Origin: a virus
Reading direction: 5' to 3' (one strand)
Virus record (IMG/VR): IMGVR_UViG_3300037069_000862
Span: 1-42,286 of that record
Length of the DNA stretch: 42,286 nucleotides
This document shows, piece after piece, positions 19,583 through 28,183 of this stretch. The notes beneath the pieces are model-generated. The model was given only the letters and a program-made list of their open reading frames with translations, was not told where the DNA came from and made no database searches. A program made the translations under genes and the position numbers. The number at the start of each line of letters is the position of its first letter. The first letter of the stretch is position 1.

Positions 19583-20454
19583 CAGACGTGGAAGAGATTC
19601 GCCACCGAGACACCAGTGGCGAAGTTGGCTTCGAACTGTGCGGACACCGAGTGGTAGCCCATGCCGAACGCGCCGGCGGAGGGGTTCCAGGCACGGTACG
19701 GCTTGATCACCTGGGTCCGTAGCCAGTTCGCGTAGACGGCGTAGTGGCTGCCGGTGTTGAACCAGCCGATCGAGCCGTTCGGCTTCTCCGGCGTCCCACC
19801 GGCTGCGGCGCGCAGATCCGCGGCGTACAGGTTGTTGACCACGAGCCAGTACAGGCGGCTGATCATGAAGATCGGCGTCCCCAGCATGGCCGGGTTCTCC
19901 TGCTTGATCTCCCGCAGAGCGATCCCGCAGGCCGCATGGTCCTTGTGGTGATCGGCCGGCGACATGGTGATGTGGAAGCTGTTCGGGTTGTCGCGGACGA
20001 ACGGGAAGATGACCGCCTTCGCGGCGTCGATACCTTCCCGGGTCACCGGTGCCGTGGAGGATCCCGAGGTGGTGTTGCCGAACCCGTCGAGCAGCCCGCC
20101 GACGTGATGGATCACGTTGCCGCGCGGGATCGGCACGCCGTTGCTGTCGGTGATCTGCGGGACCATCGCAGCGGACCCGAGCGCCGAGCCGGCCTCGAGC
20201 AGACGGGCTGCTGCGATCGACTCGACCGTATGCGGTTCGTATCCTTCGCGGACCGGGTCATGCAGGTACGGGTGGTCGCCGCCCGCGTTGCAGACGGTGA
20301 GACCGTTGAGCTGGTTGGCGATACCGAGCGCGCCGCCGGACGTGATCGACACCACGTTGGTCTCGAAGCCGTTGGCTGGGTAGTGCAAGCCGGCCAGGCC
20401 CATGCTCAGCTCGAAGTCGTCCGGATGAGGAACATGGAAATAGACGCGTCCCAC
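19582..20454 (-). CDS. PIG-L/LmbE-like deacetylase
   Basis: This 290-residue protein fits the PIG-L family of zinc N-deacetylases (which remove acetyl from GlcNAc-type sugars). The N-terminal signature PHPDDFELSMG has the zinc-binding His10-Pro-Asp-Asp13; a second metal region is at SPADHHKDHAACG (His169/His173). Other features are the DHPYLHDPVREGYEPHTVES loop and an aromatic C-terminus (NWLRTQVIKPYRAWN). GTG 20454 follows GAAGA. It lies in the tail-tip region, so it may act on host surface glycans or peptidoglycan at adsorption. Whether it is virion-bound or intracellular is unknown. Confidence 0.85.
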   Translation of the reverse strand: MGRVYFHVPHPDDFELSMGLAGLHYPANGFETNVVSITSGGALGIANQLNGLTVCNAGGDHPYLHDPVREGYEPHTVESIAAARLLEAGSALGSAAMVPQITDSNGVPIPRGNVIHHVGGLLDGFGNTTSGSSTAPVTREGIDAAKAVIFPFVRDNPNSFHITMSPADHHKDHAACGIALREIKQENPAMLGTPIFMISRLYWLVVNNLYAADLRAAAGGTPEKPNGSIGWFNTGSHYAVYANWLRTQVIKPYRAWNPSAGAFGMGYHSVSAQFEANFATGVSVANLFHV

Positions 20455-20457
20455 TCT

Positions 20458-20601
20458 TCAGCCCTGCGCGTACTCGTACGCGTTGATCACGGCAACATCC
20501 GCTAGCACTTCGGCTGTCGGCTGATGCGAAGAGAATGCTTCTACATTCGACAACTGGCGATCTTTGGCCGCGTCGTACTCTTCTTTCGTGGGAACGCTCA
20601 T
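20458..20601 (-). CDS. Small hypothetical protein (47 aa)
   Basis: ATG 20601 overlaps the previous stop (ATGA). Begins MSVPTKEEYDAAKDRQLSNV, acidic and helical, with no motif. Located between the small tail protein and PIG-L deacetylase; likely a tail-associated or accessory peptide. Confidence 0.6.
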   Translation of the reverse strand: MSVPTKEEYDAAKDRQLSNVEAFSSHQPTAEVLADVAVINAYEYAQG

Positions 20602-20846
20602 GTCGGGCTGACTACCTGGATGCTGAGCTTGGTCTTCGTCGCGTCGCTGACGACTAGATCCGATGAGCTGTCGACCAAGTCCACGAGCATCTGCATGAGC
20701 GTGTCCATGTCGGACTCACTGGACGCGCCCGCTGCGCTCACCACCGTCACCACGGCATGAGGTGGGTCGGACGGCGGCGATGCGAAGTGGATCTCGATCT
20801 CGTAATCCGGGTCGCCCAATCCGAGCGTAGGTGTTCCGAATGACAT
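20598..20846 (-). CDS. Small hypothetical tail-module protein (82 aa)
   Basis: ATG 20846 has AAGGAG in a strong ribosome site. It begins MSFGTPTLGLGDPDYEIEIH, then a beta-rich first half and a helical VVSAAGASSESDMDTLMQML stretch. It lies directly downstream of the tail fibre-like gene. No family is recognised. Confidence 0.6.
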   Translation of the reverse strand: MSFGTPTLGLGDPDYEIEIHFASPPSDPPHAVVTVVSAAGASSESDMDTLMQMLVDLVDSSSDLVVSDATKTKLSIQVVSPT

Positions 20847-20861
20847 TTCTTCTCCTTGGAG

Positions 20862-21374
20862 TTATGCGGCTTCGTAGGTTCCTGCGATGTTGATCTTGTC
20901 GCCTGCCCCGCGTGCATTGGTGCCGACAACGGGGATTACTGCAGACATGTAGGAATCGTTGGATGTCATGACGACCCGGAACGATGTCGATGACTGGCCA
21001 ACGCCCATGCCTGCGAATGGCTTCGTGTCGCTAACCCCGGCGTCCCAGTAGAACGCGTTGATGCCTGGGTTTCCGTTGGTGCTGTTGTCCAGCGGAGCGA
21101 CCGGGTAGCTGAAGGTATAGACGCCCGACCCCCAGGTCGTAGTTGACCCGCCGACGATGACGATCCGGAAGATGACCAGCTTCCCGGCCTGGATGTAGGC
21201 GCCGCTCTTCGTCCCGTTGCCCAGCGTCGGGTTCGTCGTAGCCGCAGCCCAAGTCGGCGTGTACGACGTCCACGCAGCGCCGATCGCGTTGAAGTTGTCC
21301 CGGATATGCGTGTTGTACACCGACGCCGCAGGATCCTCCCCTGCTGCCCATGTGCGGGGCGTGTTCCAAGCCAT
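20862..21374 (-). CDS. Putative minor tail / fibre protein (170 aa)
   Basis: ATG 21374 follows AGGAGA. The sequence starts MAWNTPRTWAAGEDPAASVY and has the WTSYTPTWAAATTNPTLGNG segment, a pattern common in short tail-fibre or adhesion proteins of actinophages, then beta-rich Gly/Ser/Thr repeats (IVGGSTTTWGSGVYTFSYPV). Its size suggests a trimeric fibre tip or receptor-binding protein. Located next to the long minor tail protein. Structural role is inferred from context. Confidence 0.68.
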   Translation of the reverse strand: MAWNTPRTWAAGEDPAASVYNTHIRDNFNAIGAAWTSYTPTWAAATTNPTLGNGTKSGAYIQAGKLVIFRIVIVGGSTTTWGSGVYTFSYPVAPLDNSTNGNPGINAFYWDAGVSDTKPFAGMGVGQSSTSFRVVMTSNDSYMSAVIPVVGTNARGAGDKINIAGTYEAA

Positions 21375-21384
21375 CGGTTCTCCT

Positions 21385-23505
21385 TTAGAGCGGAATGACG
21401 GCGCGGCGCTTCAGCCGCACGATCTCGCCGGATGAATGGGTCTTCACTACGGAGTTCTGAGAACGGGTCACCGTGAATGTCTGCGCGCTACCGGGCGTGG
21501 TTCCGGAGATCGCCGTGCAGAGCATCTCCTCGCCGGCGACCATGATCGAGAAGTCGTCCCCCGCGGTGTCCCACAAGGTCACCCCGTCGGCGGACAGCAC
21601 CGACATCGTGGTCTGCGTCGTCGTCATAGACGCGTTCACCAGCGCCGTTTCACCAGGAGAGATCCGCGAGCCCGTGGACTCGACCACGAACGTCTCGAAC
21701 GGTTCGGCCGGCATGCAGTTGAACGTGATCTGGTGGACGAACGGGTCGATCACTTCGGTGTAGCCGACGATGATCAGGTTCGCGTCGTCGTAGACGAACG
21801 CCCTCGACAGGCCCGTGATCCTGAACAGATCCCCGATATCCGCATCCTTCACCGAGTTCCGGAGCGTCGAGGTCACGCCGGTTGCCTGCAAGTTGGCTGT
21901 GACCGAAGGCCAGCGCGCCTTGTCGAGTGTCCCGATGTTCGCGACCCATCCAGCTACTGCCAGCAGTTGATCATCGGCCTGGATGTTGACCGTGATCTCT
22001 GTCTCGTAGCGGCCCACACCATCAGGCGGATCCAGAGTGGACAGCGGTCCGGTGTCGACGGTGTAGCGGTCGGATCCGCCGCCCCGCCTGGTCGCCGTGA
22101 CGTCATTGCGCAGAACCTGGTCGTCGTCCACCGGCAGCAGCGGCGATGCAGCCTGGCGCTGGTCGTAGGCGAGCGTGAACGACGAGATCTGGTTGTACAT
22201 CGACGAACTGGACACATAAAGCAGTCCCTGCGCATCACGCCGTTCGGCGAGAATGCCCATGTCGGTGGACTCGACATCACGGATCTGCTCCAGGCGCGAC
22301 TCGTCGAACTGCGGCCCCATCACCTGTGAGTCCGCCGCCGTGCCCTGGATCGAAACCGGGACATCCGCGTCGGAGCAGACCCGGGCGAGCCGGGTGAGCG
22401 CGAACTCCCCGCCATGAGCGAACGCAGCGTCGTGGTAGTCGTTGACGTCCGGGAGGTTCGCCTCGGTGTTGTCCGCCCACACGGTCAGGTGAGCCAGGTT
22501 CATCACGGTCTGACCCACGAACCGCGAGTAGTGGAACCGGAAGATCGGGACGACGGACAGCGTCTGCGTGATTCCGTTGGTACCGGAATCCACGGAGACG
22601 CCATCGATGTAGACGACGTACTGGATCGCCAGACCCGGCTGGTTCCTCAGCAAGACCCTACATGTATGGAGTTCAGTGTCCTGCAGTGCGTCGATCGCGC
22701 CGGTGGCAGAGTTGGTGATGGTGCCTACGAAGTCGTCGTAGTACGACGACTGGATCGTTCCGGCGTCGCCAGATGTATTGAGCCTGACATTGAAGTACGA
22801 GTCGTAAGACGGCCACAACTGTACGTCGAGGACACCGAACGCCGGGGACTGGAACACGAAGTCGAACGCCACGAACGCAGCGGCAGCGGCAGCGGTGCCC
22901 TGCATGTACGGGATGTCGCCGGTGGCATTCAGCTCCATGCCGGTGTCGAGCCAGGCCGCGCCCAGGTCGACACCGTACTTGAAGATCGCGCCGCTCGAGC
23001 CGAAGAACGAACCTGTTTTGCCTGGCGCGAGGTTCTGGCTGTAGATCGTGTCCTCGCCACCCATCAGCGGGTAGTACGCAGCTAGGGTGGACTGCGGCAG
23101 GATCCAGTCCCGCAGCGCGTTCGAGATCGGCGGCTGCCCCTGGCTGAGCCGGCGCAGGATGCCGTAGGCATCAACCTGGATCCAGTTGTCCGAGTGGTTG
23201 TCGTTCCAGGTCGGACCCAAGTCCGGGATGTATCCGTAGAATCTGCTGCGCGCGCCGCTATCGATAGTGCACCGGACGGGAGTGTTGCGCCCTACCAGCC
23301 CGTACAGCGTCGACATCGGGTTGCGTGGCGAGTACTTGCCGGTGCGGTTGTTGAGCTTGAACGACAACCGTTGCGGCCCGGCCTGAGACTGGAAGTCGCT
23401 CCTGCCGCGCGCGATGGTGACCTTGTCGTCCAGACGCACGTCACTGGTGATGTTGAGCCATGACCCTGGTGACTGCTCGATCTCGATGGTGATCTGGTTC
23501 GTCAT
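21385..23505 (-). CDS. Minor tail protein / tail tip (706 aa)
   Basis: The gene follows the tape measure, where distal tail and baseplate proteins lie. The N-terminal 130 residues (TIEIEQSPGSWLNITSDVRL..., then LSFKLNNRTGKYSPRNPMST) resemble the distal tail domain of many actinophages. Residues about 145-355 look like an inserted concanavalin/LamG-like carbohydrate-binding domain (AAYYPLMGGEDTIYSQNLAP...). The remainder is beta-rich with VSSSSMYNQISSFTLAYDQR and ends near FTVTRSQNSVVKTHSSGEIV. The insert may bind host glycans. ATG 23505 overlaps the tape-measure stop. Confidence 0.8.
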   Translation of the reverse strand: MTNQITIEIEQSPGSWLNITSDVRLDDKVTIARGRSDFQSQAGPQRLSFKLNNRTGKYSPRNPMSTLYGLVGRNTPVRCTIDSGARSRFYGYIPDLGPTWNDNHSDNWIQVDAYGILRRLSQGQPPISNALRDWILPQSTLAAYYPLMGGEDTIYSQNLAPGKTGSFFGSSGAIFKYGVDLGAAWLDTGMELNATGDIPYMQGTAAAAAAFVAFDFVFQSPAFGVLDVQLWPSYDSYFNVRLNTSGDAGTIQSSYYDDFVGTITNSATGAIDALQDTELHTCRVLLRNQPGLAIQYVVYIDGVSVDSGTNGITQTLSVVPIFRFHYSRFVGQTVMNLAHLTVWADNTEANLPDVNDYHDAAFAHGGEFALTRLARVCSDADVPVSIQGTAADSQVMGPQFDESRLEQIRDVESTDMGILAERRDAQGLLYVSSSSMYNQISSFTLAYDQRQAASPLLPVDDDQVLRNDVTATRRGGGSDRYTVDTGPLSTLDPPDGVGRYETEITVNIQADDQLLAVAGWVANIGTLDKARWPSVTANLQATGVTSTLRNSVKDADIGDLFRITGLSRAFVYDDANLIIVGYTEVIDPFVHQITFNCMPAEPFETFVVESTGSRISPGETALVNASMTTTQTTMSVLSADGVTLWDTAGDDFSIMVAGEEMLCTAISGTTPGSAQTFTVTRSQNSVVKTHSSGEIVRLKRRAVIPL

Positions 23506-26500
23506 CGAGAAGCACCGAAAGCCTGCTGTACGTCGCCGCCGGCTACGACCTTGACGTACTTGCGGATCATCTGCGCAAGGAACTCGTCCATCGCGGATCC
23601 GCCGGAGTTGACAACCAACTCGAACTGTTGCGACTTGGCGCCTGTCATCTTGGGCATGCGGTTCACCGGCGGCAGCGCCGGACGGCCCGCGCGGCCGACG
23701 TGGTTCAGGTGCGCGATGTGAGCAAGGTGCTGTTCGTGGAGACGGTGGAGCTTGCCCGTGATCCGATCCATCAGGCCCGAAGAACTGGCGAGCCGCTTCT
23801 TGTTCTCCGCGGCAGGGATGACCGCCTCGCCCTTGTGCAGGTATGCGAGTTGATCGTCCGGGACCCAGGGGGTGCCCTTCTCGTACCAGTGCGGCGACCG
23901 CGACGACCAGGCAGCGTATGCCTGAGCAGGGGAGCCGTAGCTCTGCTGGATGTACTTCAGGCCGGCGATCGTCTGCTGAGTCGGGTCACTGGTCTTGTGC
24001 GCACCGACCGAACCCCAGGTGGAGTCGAGGAACTGGAACAGCCCGTACGCCGTTGACGACGGATTCTGTGCGTTCGACCGGAACCCTGACTCGCCCATGA
24101 TCAGCTTGTAGAGCGCATCCCACTGGTAACCGCTGCCCCAGCCGGCGAAGCTATTCGCAATGCTCTGCACCAGCTTCGCCATACCGGTTGCATTGGGCAC
24201 CGAGCCGCCCGAGCCGATCGCGCCACCGATACCGCCGAGCGCGGCCCGCAGCATGTCCACGGTCTTGCCGCCGACGCTCTTGACGAACGACCAGGCGGGA
24301 CCCGCGCCGGACTTCAGGCCGGACAGGAAGCCGTTCATGATTGCCTTACCTGCGGGGATCAGAAGCCGGCCGTCCAGCGACACGGGACCCTTATGGTCCT
24401 TGATCCAGGTCGCGATCCCGGACACCCACTTGGTGACGCTGCCCCAGATGTTCACCATGCCGTTCTTGAACCCGGCAATCACGTTCTTGCCGGCCTGCAC
24501 CAGCCAGCTGCCCGCCTTCCCGAACGGGGCAACCAGGGGTGAGATGGCCTGTCCGTAGATCCATCGGCCAATCCCGGAAGCAACGGCAACGATGCCGTTC
24601 TTGAGTCCGGCGATGGCATTCCTACCAGCTTGCACCAGCCAGCTGCCAGCTGCACCGAATGGTACGGCGAGCGGGCTGATCACGGTGCCGTAGACCCAAC
24701 GCCCAATACCCTTCGCGACGGCGGCGATGCCGTTCTTGAAACCCGCGATCGCGTTCTTGCCGTGTTGCACAAGCCAGGTGCCGGCAGTGCCGAATCTGGC
24801 TACCGCCGGCTGGATCACGGTGGAGTACATCCAGCCGCCGATGCCCTTGGCGATGGCAGCGACACCGTTCTTGAACCCCGCGACCATGTTCTTGCCGTGC
24901 TGGACGAGCCACGTGCCGGCGGTCGCGAACCCCCCGACGATCGGCGCAATGATGGTCTTACTGATCCACTTGCCGATGCCGGACACTCCGGCGACGATGC
25001 CGACCTTGAGTCCGGCGATCAGCTCGCCGCCGATCGCTGCGAACATCGTCGATGGCGAGTGGATGCCGAACAGGTTCCGCACCCAGTTGTGGATCGGCTC
25101 CACAAGGTTCTTCTCGAGCCACTTCTCGGCCCCCGACAGCGCGTCCTTGATCCCGGACCACAGGCCACTGATCAGGTTCGCACCGACGTCATGCAGCGAG
25201 AATTGAGCCTTGGTCATCGCCGCGTTCAGAGAATCCCAGATGCCGAGCGCCACATCGGCGAGCGTTCCGCTGATGAGGTTCGGGATATCCCAGAGGTTGA
25301 CCTTGAGTCCTGTCGCCATGAACTGGGCTGTCACTTTTCCGAGCTTGACCCAGTCGACACCGCTGGCGAATCTGCCGATCGCATCCGTGGAGTCATGGCC
25401 GACCTTCTGCCAATCGACGGCCACAATAAACGCCTTGATGGCGTCGGTGAGCTTGACGCTGAGATCCTTCGTCTTCTGCAGCGCCGTGATGAAGGCATCG
25501 CCGATCGCGCCACCGAGGTTGTCCCAGTCGATCGAATGGACCAGGCTCAGGAACCCGTTGGAGACCTTGCTGCCGAGCTTGGACCAATCGACCTTGTCGA
25601 TGAGTGCGCCGATTGCGTCGAGCAGCTTGCCGGTACCTTCGCCGATGTTCTGTACCGCGTTCGTGAGACCTTCGCCGATCGCCTTGCCGAGCGGCTTCCA
25701 GTCGCCCTTCTCGATGCCGTCCTTCCAGCCGCTGATCAGCCGCCCGGCCCAGGTGGACGCGTCGGTCCACATGTTGTCGGCGATCCCCTTGAAGTCGATC
25801 GGACCGATCGCGTCCTTGAGCTTCGACCCCAGGCCCTTGAACATGTCGACCACCTGGCCGCCGATCGGCAGGACCTTGTCCTTGAACACCGACCAGATCG
25901 CCGATGCCGCCGGCGCGAGCTTGGTGCTGAAGAACGTAGATGCCGCGTCCACGGCTTTCGGCAGGTTGGTTCCCAGCCAGGTCGCGGCCTTGTCGACGAT
26001 CGGCAGCAGCGCGGTGCCGATCTGCTCCTTCAGGTTCCCGGAGATCGTGGACAGTTTCGTCAACGGGTCGGTGGCCGCGGTCGCCGCGCCGCCGAACTCC
26101 TTGCCGAGCTCCTTCAGGATGACCTTCTGGGCACCCATGACGTCGCCGGACTTGACCAGAGTCTCGATCTGCTTCTTCTGCTGACCGGTGAAGCTGACGC
26201 CGACCTTCGACAGTGCAGTGATGCCCTTGATCGGGTCGTTCAGGGCCTTGCCCAGCTGGATGCTCGCGGTCTTCACGCCGTCCTGCGTGACCTGGCCGTC
26301 GTTCATCGCAGCGGCCATGTCGGTCACGGCCGTCGTCGCCTGGTCGAAGATCTGATTGCTCTTGCCGACACCGTTCTTGATGTTCGTGAACGTCAGCAGC
26401 AGGTTCGAACCTGACTGGATCGCCTCGTCGTCGGCGCCGGTCTTGTTGCTGATCGCGGTCGCGAGATCACCGACCTGCTTGGCCGAGACCTTCGCCGCGC

Positions 26501-27215
26501 CACCCGTGGACTTGATCACCTGCTCGGTGAGTGCACCTACGCGGCGCGACTCCCGCGCCTCGTTGATGAAGCTCTTGAACAGGGACACGAATGAAACCGC
26601 GGCGAGCCCGGCGGCGATGACGCCACCGGACCGGGACACGATCCCGCCCACCGCGCCGTTCAGGCCGAGCCCGAACCGGCCGGCGAACAACTTGCCCTGC
26701 TTCGCGCCGTCGGCAGTCTCCTTCAAGCCATTGCTGAACTTGGAGCCTGCGGTCTTGCCGGCCTGCTCGAACTGCGATGCCGACCCCTTGGCTTTCTGGG
26801 CGACCTTGTCGAACGCAGACGCCTGTGCGTCGGCCAGCTGCTTCGCCGCGCCCTTCGCAGACTCCTGCGCGCCGGCGGCCCTTTTCACCGCAGCAGCGTT
26901 CGCATCCGCAGCCTGAGCAGCCTTCCGCTGCGCCGTCGCAAGAGCCTCCTCAGCCGCAGTGATCTGCGACGTCTTGGCTTTCGTGTTGCGGCGGATCTCC
27001 TCGAGCTTCGCTGTCGCTACCCGCACCTTGCCGATCGCGTCAGCTTCGGCCGCCTGGGTCTGCCTGAGCCTCGCGCTCGACCTGGACGCTTCGTCGTTCG
27101 CCTTCGCGACACGCTCCATCGCGCTCTTGGTGGCATCGACGTTCTTCGCGATCTTCTCGAACGCCGCAGAGGCACCCTTGTCCTTCGCGAAGATGTCGAA
27201 ACCGATACCCGGCAC
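23502..27215 (-). CDS. Tape measure protein with C-terminal lytic transglycosylase
   Basis: This 1237-residue protein sets tail length. Residues 1-160 are Ala/Lys-rich coiled coil. A hydrophobic segment (SGGVIAAGLAAVSFVSLFKS) lies near 195-215. The middle has amphipathic Trp-containing repeats, including four copies of about 45 residues (AGTWLVQHGKN...GFKNGIAAVAKGIGRW; DNA 24430-24950). A soluble lytic transglycosylase-like domain follows at about 1011-1115 (LYKLIMGESGFRSNAQ...AYGLFQFLDSTWGS), with likely catalytic Glu in MGESGF near residue 1042, probably for cell-wall penetration. The extreme C-terminus is charged and may cap the tail. Start GTG 27215 follows the chaperone stop. Confidence 0.92.
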   Translation of the reverse strand: MPGIGFDIFAKDKGASAAFEKIAKNVDATKSAMERVAKANDEASRSSARLRQTQAAEADAIGKVRVATAKLEEIRRNTKAKTSQITAAEEALATAQRKAAQAADANAAAVKRAAGAQESAKGAAKQLADAQASAFDKVAQKAKGSASQFEQAGKTAGSKFSNGLKETADGAKQGKLFAGRFGLGLNGAVGGIVSRSGGVIAAGLAAVSFVSLFKSFINEARESRRVGALTEQVIKSTGGAAKVSAKQVGDLATAISNKTGADDEAIQSGSNLLLTFTNIKNGVGKSNQIFDQATTAVTDMAAAMNDGQVTQDGVKTASIQLGKALNDPIKGITALSKVGVSFTGQQKKQIETLVKSGDVMGAQKVILKELGKEFGGAATAATDPLTKLSTISGNLKEQIGTALLPIVDKAATWLGTNLPKAVDAASTFFSTKLAPAASAIWSVFKDKVLPIGGQVVDMFKGLGSKLKDAIGPIDFKGIADNMWTDASTWAGRLISGWKDGIEKGDWKPLGKAIGEGLTNAVQNIGEGTGKLLDAIGALIDKVDWSKLGSKVSNGFLSLVHSIDWDNLGGAIGDAFITALQKTKDLSVKLTDAIKAFIVAVDWQKVGHDSTDAIGRFASGVDWVKLGKVTAQFMATGLKVNLWDIPNLISGTLADVALGIWDSLNAAMTKAQFSLHDVGANLISGLWSGIKDALSGAEKWLEKNLVEPIHNWVRNLFGIHSPSTMFAAIGGELIAGLKVGIVAGVSGIGKWISKTIIAPIVGGFATAGTWLVQHGKNMVAGFKNGVAAIAKGIGGWMYSTVIQPAVARFGTAGTWLVQHGKNAIAGFKNGIAAVAKGIGRWVYGTVISPLAVPFGAAGSWLVQAGRNAIAGLKNGIVAVASGIGRWIYGQAISPLVAPFGKAGSWLVQAGKNVIAGFKNGMVNIWGSVTKWVSGIATWIKDHKGPVSLDGRLLIPAGKAIMNGFLSGLKSGAGPAWSFVKSVGGKTVDMLRAALGGIGGAIGSGGSVPNATGMAKLVQSIANSFAGWGSGYQWDALYKLIMGESGFRSNAQNPSSTAYGLFQFLDSTWGSVGAHKTSDPTQQTIAGLKYIQQSYGSPAQAYAAWSSRSPHWYEKGTPWVPDDQLAYLHKGEAVIPAAENKKRLASSSGLMDRITGKLHRLHEQHLAHIAHLNHVGRAGRPALPPVNRMPKMTGAKSQQFELVVNSGGSAMDEFLAQMIRKYVKVVAGGDVQQAFGASR
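24430..24950 (-). repeat. Four 135-bp tandem repeats in the tape measure
   Basis: The Trp-Leu-Val-Gln segment recurs at about 24497, 24631, 24766 and 24901, a period of 135 bp (45 residues), together with Gly-Phe-Lys-Asn-Gly and a following Gly-Ile-Gly-Arg-Trp. Copy number could change by recombination and so change tail length. Confidence 0.75.
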
Positions 27216-27219
27216 GAGG

Positions 27220-27480
27220 TCACCCGCTTTCGTCGTTCATGTCGATCAGGGCCGTCTCGTAGGTGTAGAGCGTTGCCCAGTCGAGATCGGCGAGGTCGTT
27301 GAAGGGGATGCGGGTGGCGAGGCTCAGTCGGACGAGCCAGTAGTGGTAGCTGTTTCCGGGGTAGGGTCCGAGGCGTTCTCGTCCTCGACCGCGGCGGTGA
27401 CTTCCTCGACGTCGGCGACCTTGTCGAGGAACTCCTCGTAGTCGCCGGTCTCCTTCTTGCCGTAGAACAGAGACGCCCAC
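27220..27480 (-). CDS. Tail assembly chaperone, frameshifted part (-1 frame)
   Basis: This frame has no start of its own that makes sense; the part beyond 27324 (GPYPGNSYHYWLVRLSLATR then IPFNDLADLDWATLYTYETA) is a typical tail-chaperone C-terminus and is read by a -1 shift from the upstream frame. The full fusion is about 136 residues. The overlap covers 27324-27480. The shift may occur at the C-run ACCCCGG (27362-27356) near the end of the upstream frame; no textbook slippery heptamer is seen, so the site is not proven. It ends five bases before the tape measure GTG. Confidence 0.75.
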   Translation of the reverse strand: MGVSVLRQEGDRRLRGVPRQGRRRRGSHRRGRGRERLGPYPGNSYHYWLVRLSLATRIPFNDLADLDWATLYTYETALIDMNDESG

Positions 27481-27629
27481 GCCAGGTAGTAGTGCGACTG
27501 GATGCGCTGGTTGCCGGCCTGGTCGGTTCCCTTGAAATGGCGCTCGGTCTCGACCTGCGCCCGCGGGGTGATGGCGACGACCGACTCGCGCGAGTCGGTG
27601 TAGACAACCTTCATTTTCAGTACAGCCAT
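27324..27629 (-). CDS. Tail assembly chaperone, upstream frame (101 aa)
   Basis: The first product of the chaperone pair. ATG 27629 follows AAAGG. The sequence MAVLKMKVVYTDSRESVVAI has an N-terminal beta part, then ERHFKGTDQAGNQRIQSHYY and an acidic C-terminus (DPTPETATTTGSSD). Lambda G/GT-type chaperones bind the tape measure and the tail tube protein during assembly. A fraction of ribosomes should shift to the -1 frame before the stop at 27324. Typical order and size for actinophages. Confidence 0.85.
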   Translation of the reverse strand: MAVLKMKVVYTDSRESVVAITPRAQVETERHFKGTDQAGNQRIQSHYYLAWASLFYGKKETGDYEEFLDKVADVEEVTAAVEDENASDPTPETATTTGSSD

Positions 27630-27670
27630 GATCGTGCCTTTCCTGACCTTCCTGACCTTTTGGGCATGGC

Positions 27671-27706
27671 AGCGGGGCCGCCCAGGTCAGGTGGAACGGC
27701 CCCGCT
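27671..27706 (-). terminator. Hairpin between gp10-like gene and chaperone genes
   Basis: A perfect 10-bp inverted repeat, AGCGGGGCCG/CGGCCCCGCT at 27671-27680 and 27697-27706 with a 16-base loop, directly after the upstream stop. No U-run follows on the minus strand. It may reduce downstream expression relative to the tail tube gene or act as an RNA-stability element. Confidence 0.5.
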
Positions 27707-27709
27707 GGT

Positions 27710-28180
27710 TCAGAGTTTCCCCGCCAGTTCGCGGGCGATGTTGTCGAGGACCTTCACGAGTTCCTCGCGGACAGCGTCGGACTCGTCGAGCAGCGGTTCG
27801 TCCCAGAAGCCCTTCTTGACGTCCTGGTCGTACCACCACTGACGGTCCCCGTAGAGCGGGTGCCGCAGCCGTCCCTTGTTCAGCCCGACGAGATCCCGCT
27901 GCTTACCTTTGGGGGTCTTCGCCGAGGCCGTGAGACGTATCCCTGGATTCGAGCCGGCCAGACGCACCGCGCGTTCGACCAGGGACGTTGCTACGGCTTC
28001 GGCGTACCGATTCGGGAGGTAGCCCTTCAGGGACGCCTTGACCGCTTTCACCAGTGGATCCACGGCTCGGGTGATCCCCTGGAAGAGTTCCTTCTCCAGC
28101 TCTACGGTGCCGTAGCGGCGCAGAGCGTCCGAGAGTGCGCCGAGCTTCTCGGATCCTTCGATCCGCAGATCGGCGCTCAC
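27710..28180 (-). CDS. HK97 gp10-like tail/neck protein (156 aa)
   Basis: The sequence begins MSADLRIEGSEKLGALSDAL and has the long helix FQGITRAVDPLVKAVKASLK, then LPNRYAEAVATSLVERAVRL typical of the HK97 gp10/minor-tail-completion family, followed by basic PKGKQRDLVGLNKGRLRHPL and a WWYDQDVKKGFWDEP aromatic stretch. Start is GTG 28180, four bases upstream of the major tail stop. In most actinophages this family sits before the major tail protein; here it comes after it. Family assignment is moderate. Confidence 0.68.
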   Translation of the reverse strand: MSADLRIEGSEKLGALSDALRRYGTVELEKELFQGITRAVDPLVKAVKASLKGYLPNRYAEAVATSLVERAVRLAGSNPGIRLTASAKTPKGKQRDLVGLNKGRLRHPLYGDRQWWYDQDVKKGFWDEPLLDESDAVREELVKVLDNIARELAGKL

Positions 28181-28183
28181 TCG

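Noticed and set aside
21436-22329. Plus-strand open frame (297 aa) opposite the minor tail gene
   Set aside because: Arg/Val-biased antisense frame without a domain; the minus-strand tail protein explains the region.
24630-26414. Long plus-strand open frame (594 aa) opposite the tape measure gene
   Set aside because: Its composition is an Asp/Arg/Val-rich mirror of a GC-rich gene; no ribosome site, no domain, and it is fully antisense to a clear tape measure protein.
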